Shown here one piece after another: positions 5,307 through 10,580 of a DNA stretch of 10,580 nucleotides. A model generated the notes under the pieces. That model made no database searches, was not told the origin of the DNA, and saw only the letters and a program-made list of their open reading frames with translations. The stretch is taken from NCBI GenBank assembly GCA_002426555.1, contig DIQU01000002.1:1-10580 (forward strand). The letters are read 5' to 3'. This stretch comes from Firmicutes bacterium UBA5454 (GTDB lineage: Bacteria; Bacillota; Clostridia; Caldicoprobacterales; DTU083). Every line of letters begins with the position of its first letter. The first letter of the stretch is position 1. Made by a program: the position numbers and the translations under genes.

Positions 5307-6392
5307 TCAATCCCACATCTTTACTATATCAATATCCTTAAAATAATGATTGATAATGTCTTCTGCACTTTTCTTATCGTTGGCCATATTATAAGCGCCC
5401 CACTGGGACATGCCTACCCCGTGACCGTAGCCACGACCAGTCATCACCACATTGTTACCTTCAAGGGATATTTTATCGATAAGCGTAGAACGCATATCTG
5501 TAGTACCTAACGCCAATCTTAACTCTGCAGCCGAAATTTCAGCGTCTCCAACCTTGATGGTAACAGCACGATCAGAAGGTCCTTTCTCACCTATGGATAT
5601 GCTGTTAAATTCTTTTACGGGCTTACCGGCTTTTTCCATGGCAGCAATTACTTTATCCTTGGGAAACTTGGCAGTCCAGTTTTTTGCATCTGCTTCTACC
5701 GCCTCACCTGTATCAGGAGAGTCTACTACTTGAATATACGGTGGTTCTTCATCCTTATAATTAAGACCTTCCTTTGGAGTAGCAGTCTTCCCTCCTGCAT
5801 TGGAGTGGAACCAGGTTCGGGCAAATTGTCCATCATAAACTATAACCTGACCTCGGGTATCCTCTACTGCTTGTCGAATTGTGTCATTTACTTCTCCGGC
5901 ATTCCAAGCTTGTGCTTCTTCAATATCTGTGGAAACATGGGCATTTTCATATTTGGACTGTCCCTTTTCTTCAATGAACTGCAACACAAAGGTTCGGGCA
6001 ATAACTGCCTGTGCTTTGATGGCTTCTACAGGCCAATCGTTTTTAATCTCACCAGCTACAACGCCTGCAACATATTCCTCGAATTTCATATCCTGAACCT
6101 GGCTTTCCTCGGTAATGTAAACCTTCAAGCTGGGTTCCTGATTTCCCTCTGATTTCAATGCTTTGGGCAGATCCGGTTTTTGAGATTGTTCTTTTGGTTT
6201 TTCATTTTTTGGTTCAGCTGTGGATTCATCATTTGACAGCGGATTTTCTCTCCCTTGCTGACGAATATCATCAATTGGAGCTCCTGGGCCTTCCTGATTT
6301 TGCCTGCCAACTGCTCCACAGGCTGAGAAAAGCAAAGAAAGGAATACTGTAACCAGAAAGACACAGATTTTCCTTCTTAATTTTATGTTCAT
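5307..6392 (-). CDS. SpoIID/LytB-domain lipoprotein (peptidoglycan lytic transglycosylase type)
   Basis: A 361-residue exported protein. Residues 1-25 form a signal with basic start, hydrophobic core and lipobox-like LFSAC (Cys25), so it is probably a lipoprotein; Phe at -3 is unusual. A charged Pro/Glu/Lys-rich linker (26-88) follows, then the SpoIID/LytB domain (about 89-358). Domain motifs: VAGVVAGE with the presumed catalytic Glu115, EAIKAQAVIARTF (123-135), FHSNAGGKTATP (195-206) and GRGYGHGVGMSQWGAY (319-334). SpoIID cleaves denuded glycan strands during engulfment as part of the DMP complex. Whether this is the engulfment SpoIID or a paralogue cannot be decided: it lies beside rqcP and yabP, not beside spoIIQ or spoIIID. 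ATG at 6392; AGGAGG (6411 to 6406) is 13 nt upstream, but an in-frame TAA excludes nearby alternatives. Confidence 0.93.
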   Translation of the reverse strand: MNIKLRRKICVFLVTVFLSLLFSACGAVGRQNQEGPGAPIDDIRQQGRENPLSNDESTAEPKNEKPKEQSQKPDLPKALKSEGNQEPSLKVYITEESQVQDMKFEEYVAGVVAGEIKNDWPVEAIKAQAVIARTFVLQFIEEKGQSKYENAHVSTDIEEAQAWNAGEVNDTIRQAVEDTRGQVIVYDGQFARTWFHSNAGGKTATPKEGLNYKDEEPPYIQVVDSPDTGEAVEADAKNWTAKFPKDKVIAAMEKAGKPVKEFNSISIGEKGPSDRAVTIKVGDAEISAAELRLALGTTDMRSTLIDKISLEGNNVVMTGRGYGHGVGMSQWGAYNMANDKKSAEDIINHYFKDIDIVKMWD

Positions 6393-6494
6393 AACTTATG
6401 ATACGCCTCCTCCTATTCTTAATTGAAAGGCAAGTTGGATTTACTAGCCTGAGAATAGTATTTGCCGAATAATAGGAAGCAATACCGTAATTTT

Positions 6495-6734
6495 TCAAAG
6501 CTCTTGATACATTTGGGAACTTTCTTCTTTTTTAGCATGTTCGTTTACAGCCAGAACCTCGTATTGGCGAACCCGATCGCCAAATTGAATGCTGATCCTG
6601 TCGCCAAGCTTGACATCACTGCTGGGTTTTGCAAGCTTGTCATTAATTTTAACTCGACCCTGGCTGCTGACTTCATTAGCTGCTGTTCTTCTTTTTATAA
6701 TCCTGGATACTTTCAAAAACTTATCCAAACGCAA
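6495..6734 (-). CDS. rqcP: S4-domain ribosome quality control factor RqcP (YabO)
   Basis: A small S4 RNA-binding protein. The domain covers almost the whole chain: RLDKFLKVSRIIKRRTAANE, GRVKINDKLAKPSSDVKLGD, then RQYEVLAV and the C-terminal NEHAKKEESSQMYQEL typical of YabO. In B. subtilis, RqcP binds stalled 50S-peptidyl-tRNA and works with RqcH to add C-terminal alanine tails. The start is uncertain. I chose TTG at 6734 because it puts Met directly before RLDKF, as in homologues (79 residues), and GGGGG (6750 to 6746) lies 11 nt upstream, resembling the yabQ site. In-frame ATGs at 6752 (85 residues) and 6773 (92 residues) lack a good site. It follows the HU terminator, so it needs its own promoter or read-through; I found no convincing promoter. 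Confidence 0.9.
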   Translation of the reverse strand: MRLDKFLKVSRIIKRRTAANEVSSQGRVKINDKLAKPSSDVKLGDRISIQFGDRVRQYEVLAVNEHAKKEESSQMYQEL

Positions 6735-6799
6735 ATTTAACACATCCCCCATATCTCTAGTACTTTGTAACATCTTAGACTCTCATAAAATCCTTTCAA

Positions 6800-6862
6800 T
6801 GTCATCCTGAGCATTTGCGAAGGATCCATCCTGTCCAGATTCCTCGTAAACTCGGAATGACA
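6800..6862. repeat. Short interspersed repeat with inverted ends (TGTCATCCTGAG type)
   Basis: The 63-bp segment starts TGTCATCCTGAG (6800-6811) and ends CTCGGAATGACA (6851-6862); the ends are inverted repeats matching at 10 of 12 positions. The interior has GCGAAGGATCC and GATTCCTCG. I recall very similar sequences (TGTCATCCTGAGC...GAAGGATCT, with inverted AGAATGACA-type ends) scattered through intergenic DNA of many unrelated bacteria, but this is from memory. There is no coding potential. It lies between the HU terminator and rqcP, beginning 27 bp upstream of the first possible rqcP ATG. Confidence 0.65.
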
Positions 6863-6902
6863 AGATTTTAGTGTTGACAGTCTACTAGTTATTCTTGGAT
6901 TT

Positions 6903-6931
6903 AAAAACAAAAAACCGGGGATCCACCCCGG
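6903..6931 (-). terminator. Rho-independent terminator after HU
   Basis: On the minus strand, starting 10 nt after the HU stop codon, the stem CCGGGG / CCCCGG (6931-6926 with 6920-6915) closes a 5-nt TGGAT loop, followed by TTTTTTGTTTTT (6914 to 6903). It is a strong textbook terminator. It separates HU from rqcP. Confidence 0.92.
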
Positions 6932-6941
6932 CTTCCTGTCT

Positions 6942-7214
6942 TTATCGTACGGAATCTTTCAAGGCTTTGCCTGCCTTAAATACAGGTGCCTTTGAAGCAG
7001 GAATGGTGATTTCCTCTTTGGTTTGAGGATTTCTGCCCTTTCTCTCTGCTCTTGCTCTAACCTCGAAAGTGCCAAAGCCAACCAGTTGTACTTTGTCACC
7101 AGCAGCAAGAGCTTCGCTTACTACAGATACAAAAGCACTAACAGCTTTTTCAGCATCCTTTTTGGTCAATTCGCTTTTTTCAGCAACGGCTGAAATTAAT
7201 TCAGATTTGTTCAC
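6942..7214 (-). CDS. hup: DNA-binding protein HU
   Basis: A 90-residue histone-like protein that binds and bends DNA as a dimer in the nucleoid. Seen: N-terminal helices (MNKSELISAVAEKSELTKKD), the core VGFGTFEVRARAERKGRNPQT with the intercalating Pro63 at the tip of the DNA-binding arm, and the conserved C-terminus IPASKAPVFKAGKALKDSV. I chose GTG at 7214: it gives the family length of exactly 90, and AAGGAGG (7229 to 7223) lies 8 nt upstream. An ATG 33 nt further upstream (7247) would place the Shine-Dalgarno inside the gene. A strong terminator follows the stop, and a 164-bp gap precedes it, so HU probably forms its own transcript. No clear promoter hexamers were found in that gap. Confidence 0.96.
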   Translation of the reverse strand: MNKSELISAVAEKSELTKKDAEKAVSAFVSVVSEALAAGDKVQLVGFGTFEVRARAERKGRNPQTKEEITIPASKAPVFKAGKALKDSVR

Positions 7215-7295
7215 GATAGAACCCTCCTTAAAATATGAATTCTCCATAGCATATTCGCTATTTTTCCTTAAATTCCTTCTTATTCCTGCAGAATT

Positions 7296-7313
7296 TTTGT
7301 CTTTTTTGACAAA
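7296..7313. repeat. 6-bp inverted repeat upstream of HU
   Basis: TTTGTC (7296-7301) and GACAAA (7308-7313) are exact inverted copies around a run of six T. On the minus strand it reads TTTGTCAAAAAAGACAAA, 82 nt upstream of the HU GTG. The sequence resembles the extended Spo0A binding consensus (TTTGTC followed by R, A, A), but it is AT-rich and short. Operator or chance; not a terminator on the evidence here. Confidence 0.35.
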
Positions 7314-7378
7314 TCTTTAGAAAAAAGAGGAATGATAAGTATAGGTTTACCATTTTTTTCTTGATTTATACGCCTTTT

Positions 7379-8836
7379 TCAGCCCGAAAAGCTCTCTTTT
7401 GCTTGATTCCACAGATGATCCATCTCTTTAAGAGTCATATCCTCCAAAGGCCTGTCCGCATTTTTTTCAATATAGGCAAAACGACGGATAAACTTCTCAG
7501 TGGCATCGGTCAAAGCCAGTTCCGGTTCTTCCTTCAAGAATCGGCTGACATTTACCGCGGCAAATAACAAATCGCCCAATTCCTCATGGATTTTATCTCT
7601 TCTGCCTGAACTGTATGCATCCTTCAACTCTTGATATTCTTCTTCCATCTTGGCCATGGCATCTTCGGTCTTATCCCAGTCAAAACCTGCCAGCGCTGCC
7701 TTCTTTTGGACCTTGCAGCTGCGCATGAGGGCAGGCAGTATCCTGGGTATATCCTTAAGCACCTGGGTGTGACTTTTCAAGCCTTTTTCTTCTTTCTTGA
7801 TAGCTTCCCAGTTATCTATTACCTGTTCAGCAGAGTTTACATGCACATCTCCAAAAATATGAGTATGCCGATGGATCATTTTCTCACATACTTCGGTAAT
7901 AACATCCCCAATATCAAATTCACCGTGTTCCCTGGCTACTTGAGCATGAAATACCACCTGTAACAAAACGTCACCCAATTCTTCCGCCAGCTTGTTCATA
8001 TCCTTAAGATCAACGGCTTCAAGCACCTCATAGGTTTCTTCAATCAGGTATTGTTTTAAGGATTCGTGGCTCTGTTCACGATCCCAGGGACAACCTTCAG
8101 GAGCTCGCAACATTTCCATTATTTCCACCAGATGACGAAATTTATAACGGTTTAAATCCTTCAGTTCCAGAGCAGGAAGGTATAAACAGCTGGTATGGTC
8201 AAAGTTACGTGAATGATCCAGCATATGAAGGAAGATCTCCTCGATTTCTGAAGCTGCTTCCTGATTCAATCTGCTGATGATGATCTTCACTTCAGGAGGG
8301 TAGATTGTAAGCAGTTTAAGTTTGATCTCAGCTGCCAGAATATTGTTGTCCAATCCAGTTATAAGCGTGGGGATTCCCGGATCCAACTGGGCTTGAGGTA
8401 ATTCGGCAGCAGACAGAATTTTTATACCTTCCACTGCACATTGCTGTATTGCCGCCAGGACAGAATGACCCTGACTGATGCCGGATATAATCTCCAATTG
8501 ATAATCCGAGTCTTCCACTTCCTTTATAAGCTCAAATGTTAAGCGTTCCCCAAGCATTGGATGCCCGGGCACTCCTAAAACCACATTCCCGTTCCTTGCA
8601 GCAGCCAATATCTTCTTGATCATTTCCGGATAAATATCATCAAAGGTTTTACTGCTCTTGTAAATGTCATCCAGGCTGCTAAAGGAAATTCCACGTTCTT
8701 GAAGGAAAGAAGCAATGCCATGGCAGCTGGTACGCAAAATCACCTTGCTGCCTCTCTCCAAAGCTTCCAGGGCACCCAAGGTTAATTCCTCGTGCCTGCC
8801 TGTTCCAAGACCGACTATGGATATTTTTGAACTCAT
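7379..8836 (-). CDS. mazG: YabN: tetrapyrrole methylase-MazG nucleoside triphosphate pyrophosphohydrolase
   Basis: A 485-residue cytoplasmic fusion. Residues 1 to about 215 form a tetrapyrrole (SAM-dependent) methylase-like domain, with the glycine-rich start IVGLGTGRHEELTLGALEAL and PGHPMLGE (90-97). The function of this half in YabN proteins is unclear. From about 235 come two MazG repeats. The first has GCPWDREQ (248-255), EETYEVLEA (266-274) and EELGDVLLQ (285-293). The second has EEEYQEL (398-404) and EELGDLLF (418-425). The Glu/Asp clusters coordinate Mg for hydrolysis of NTPs to NMP and pyrophosphate, removing aberrant nucleotides. Length and layout match B. subtilis YabN. Start ATG at 8836, AGGAGG (8846 to 8841) only 4 nt upstream. 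The 24-bp gap to the flippase gene upstream indicates co-transcription. Confidence 0.96.
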   Translation of the reverse strand: MSSKISIVGLGTGRHEELTLGALEALERGSKVILRTSCHGIASFLQERGISFSSLDDIYKSSKTFDDIYPEMIKKILAAARNGNVVLGVPGHPMLGERLTFELIKEVEDSDYQLEIISGISQGHSVLAAIQQCAVEGIKILSAAELPQAQLDPGIPTLITGLDNNILAAEIKLKLLTIYPPEVKIIISRLNQEAASEIEEIFLHMLDHSRNFDHTSCLYLPALELKDLNRYKFRHLVEIMEMLRAPEGCPWDREQSHESLKQYLIEETYEVLEAVDLKDMNKLAEELGDVLLQVVFHAQVAREHGEFDIGDVITEVCEKMIHRHTHIFGDVHVNSAEQVIDNWEAIKKEEKGLKSHTQVLKDIPRILPALMRSCKVQKKAALAGFDWDKTEDAMAKMEEEYQELKDAYSSGRRDKIHEELGDLLFAAVNVSRFLKEEPELALTDATEKFIRRFAYIEKNADRPLEDMTLKEMDHLWNQAKESFSG

Positions 8837-8860
8837 AGAACCTCCTGTTTCTGTTGTATC

Positions 8861-10474
8861 CTAGCTTCGTATTAACTTTAACCGGGAAAGAATATGCTCA
8901 AGCTTTTTACCACCGGGCAGCATCTCAAAATCATAGCTGTTAAAAGCTCCTATAAGCAAAAGCATAACAGCATAAACAATAATTCCAACAGCTATGGAAA
9001 GCAGAGTTGCTCTGTTCCCTCCGATCACCCCATTAAAAAACTCATAGGAGAAGAAAACAGAAAGAGCCATGGCTGTTGTAGCAATTACAGGTTTCACAAA
9101 ATGATTCATCACTTTCATTTGCACCTGGGAACATCGTAGAACAGCAGCCAAGTCCAGTAAAGCAGCGACCCCATAACAAATAGCAGTGCCAATCGCTGCA
9201 CCCCTGATATTGATTTCGGGAACACCTACCAGAATGTAAGTAGCTGCAATTTTGAACAGACCGCCTATGGCAAGGTTCTTAACTGGAGTCGATATTTTAT
9301 TCAATCCCTGAAGAATCGCCGTCTGGGTTTGCACCAGAGTCAGGAAAATAACTCCTATGGATAATATGGCCAACAATTGTCCTGCTGTTGTAATTTCCAT
9401 TTCCGGCAGACTGCCATACAGCAAAGCACATATGGGTCTGGATAGTATTGCCATACCGGCTGCTGCAGGCAGCCCCATTAACAGGGTCAGACGGATACCG
9501 GTTTCTGTTTTCTGCTTTATATTAATTGTATCTTTACTTACATAGGACTCAGATATGGCAGGTACCAAGCTCATGGCCATGGCTATTGTCAGTACTGCAG
9601 GAAAATTTATCAATGGGCTTACAGAACCGGTTAGAATTCCGTACATCCGTAAAGCACTGTCTTCGTCAATCCCAATTTGCTTCAGCCGATTTACTACAAT
9701 TAGCGAATCCGCCACAGCCATTAAAGGCATAATAGAAGCACCTATGGTTATGGGAAATGCGATGGCGCTCAAGCGCATCAGGATGGAACGATTGGAAATA
9801 ACAGGACGAGTCCTTGGAGTACGCTTCATATAGTAGTGGATTTCCTTTTTCTTGCGTTGATACATTCCCATAAGAAGTACCAGGGCGGCTCCTTCAGCTA
9901 AAGTGACTCCAACCACCGCACCTGCAGCACCGTATTCCGGCCCTTTGGATATGTAAATGGATGCAAACCAAATGCCGAGTATCAATTTGCCCAATTGCTC
10001 CACTATCTGGGACAATGCAGTAGGGGTCATGTACTGCATGCCCTGAAAATAACCTCGGAAGGAAGAAATCAAGGTGACAAATATTAGAGAAGGTGCAATA
10101 GCCCTGATAGCATAGACCGCCTCATCAGCTCCCGTTATTCGGGCTGTCAGACTGCTTCCTGCAAAAAAGACAATAAAGGTGGAAATTCCTATAACCAGCA
10201 TGAGTTTGACAGACAGCTGGAACACTCTGTGGGCATCTCGATAATTACGCAAGGCAATATACTCTGCTACCATTTTGGAAATCGCCGTTGGAATGCCGGC
10301 TGAAGAAATAATCAACAAGAAGGAATAAATAGGATATGCCATCTGATAATAGCTCATTCCTATGGATCCTATGAGGTTTGTCAATGGAATCCGGAACATG
10401 GCTCCTATAAACTTGGAAATCAAACCTGCAGCAGCTAGAATGGCTGCTCCTTTAATAAAAGACTTTTTGGTCAT
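8861..10474 (-). CDS. yabM: MOP-superfamily polysaccharide/lipid flippase, SpoVB/YabM type
   Basis: A 537-residue polytopic membrane protein, hydrophobic throughout, consistent with the 14 transmembrane helices of MurJ/SpoVB-type flippases. Family motifs include the N-terminal KGAAILAAAGLISKFIGAMF, RIPLTNLIGSIGMSYYQMAY, SAGIPTAISKMVAEY, RGYFQGMQYMTPTALSQIVEQ and AVADSLIVVNRLKQIG. Such proteins move lipid-linked precursors across the membrane; SpoVB is needed for the spore cortex. The position next to yabN points to YabM, whose substrate is unproven, so SpoVB versus YabM is decided by context only. Start ATG at 10474, AGGAGG (10485 to 10480) 5 nt upstream. An extended -10 promoter lies about 60 nt further up. 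In this neighbourhood spoVT is expected just beyond the right edge; it is not in the window. Confidence 0.93.
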   Translation of the reverse strand: MTKKSFIKGAAILAAAGLISKFIGAMFRIPLTNLIGSIGMSYYQMAYPIYSFLLIISSAGIPTAISKMVAEYIALRNYRDAHRVFQLSVKLMLVIGISTFIVFFAGSSLTARITGADEAVYAIRAIAPSLIFVTLISSFRGYFQGMQYMTPTALSQIVEQLGKLILGIWFASIYISKGPEYGAAGAVVGVTLAEGAALVLLMGMYQRKKKEIHYYMKRTPRTRPVISNRSILMRLSAIAFPITIGASIMPLMAVADSLIVVNRLKQIGIDEDSALRMYGILTGSVSPLINFPAVLTIAMAMSLVPAISESYVSKDTINIKQKTETGIRLTLLMGLPAAAGMAILSRPICALLYGSLPEMEITTAGQLLAILSIGVIFLTLVQTQTAILQGLNKISTPVKNLAIGGLFKIAATYILVGVPEINIRGAAIGTAICYGVAALLDLAAVLRCSQVQMKVMNHFVKPVIATTAMALSVFFSYEFFNGVIGGNRATLLSIAVGIIVYAVMLLLIGAFNSYDFEMLPGGKKLEHILSRLKLIRS

Positions 10475-10533
10475 GGAAACCTCCTGTAGGTAAACACGCA
10501 GGCTTGCGGTTCACAAACACTGCTATGAAGAAT

Positions 10534-10560
10534 ATTATACCATTTTTAAGAAAATAACAA
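10534..10560 (-). promoter_or_regulatory. Extended -10 sigma-A promoter for the yabM-mazG transcript
   Basis: On the minus strand a perfect TATAAT (10539 to 10534) is preceded by TGG (10542 to 10540), giving the extended -10 TGnTATAAT, which can make up for a weak -35. The nearest -35-like hexamer TTGTTA (10560 to 10555) is only 15 nt away. The predicted start near 10527 gives a leader of about 50 nt. The leader holds a weak imperfect dyad around 10491-10515. Confidence 0.65.
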
Positions 10561-10580
10561 CCATTTTTTATGATCGGGTT

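Noticed and set aside
6415..6494. Possible forespore (sigma-F/G-like) promoter GTATT-N15-GCAAATACTA upstream of the SpoIID gene
   Set aside because: Both boxes deviate from consensus, and SpoIID proteins are made in the mother cell, so I do not call it.
6874..6879. Perfect plus-strand TTGACA near the HU terminator
   Set aside because: No -10 box at 16-18 nt, and transcription would run into the HU terminator hairpin and antisense to HU.
1..10580. Undescribed multi-gene system (defence, mobile or metabolic)
   Set aside because: All nine protein genes belong to recognised families in a known neighbourhood; apart from the lone beta-galactosidase and short repeats, nothing suggests a novel system.

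Overview
The window comes from a low-to-moderate GC, endospore-forming member of the Bacillota, most likely class Clostridia; I cannot resolve the genus. The main evidence is gene order. Read on the minus strand, from the right edge leftwards, it runs: a SpoVB/YabM-type flippase, YabN (tetrapyrrole methylase-MazG fusion), HU, RqcP (YabO, S4 domain), a SpoIID/LytB-domain lipoprotein, YabP, YabQ, DivIC/FtsB, YabR (S1 domain), then initiator tRNA-Met and a second tRNA cut by the window edge. This is the well-known spoVT-to-spoIIE segment of spore formers (yabM-yabN-yabO-yabP-yabQ-divIC-yabR-tRNA). Three genes differ from the Bacillus subtilis version: HU, a SpoIID-domain gene, and a large GH2 beta-galactosidase between the SpoIID gene and yabP. 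Every supported gene is on the minus strand.

Layout by plus-strand coordinate. 1-109: two tRNA genes 3 nt apart, with a good sigma-A promoter at 153-181. 195-545: gene-free DNA made of degenerate repeats. 550-2153: yabR, divIC, yabQ and yabP, with Shine-Dalgarno sites overlapping upstream stop codons and two internal promoter candidates (sigma-E-like before yabP, sigma-A-like before divIC). 2241-5075: beta-galactosidase, clearly more AT-rich than its neighbours. 5076-5306: spacer with an 18-bp perfect inverted repeat. 5307-6392: SpoIID-domain lipoprotein. 6495-6734: rqcP. 6800-6862: short interspersed repeat with inverted ends. 6903-7214: HU and its terminator. 7379-8836: yabN/mazG. 8861-10474: flippase, with an extended -10 promoter near the right edge.

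How the genes work together: the cluster mixes vegetative housekeeping (DivIC in the divisome, RqcP in ribosome quality control, HU in the nucleoid, MazG in nucleotide-pool cleaning) with spore-envelope functions (YabP, YabQ, a SpoIID-like peptidoglycan enzyme, a SpoVB-like lipid-linked precursor flippase). Internal promoters fit that mix, allowing the sporulation pair yabP-yabQ and the essential divIC to be expressed separately. The beta-galactosidase has no visible tie to sporulation and looks like an acquired single-gene insertion.

I found no defence system, CRISPR array, transposase or otherwise undescribed multi-gene system. The points worth a second look are the beta-galactosidase insertion, the intergenic repeats, the promoter/dyad arrangements and a deviant initiator tRNA.
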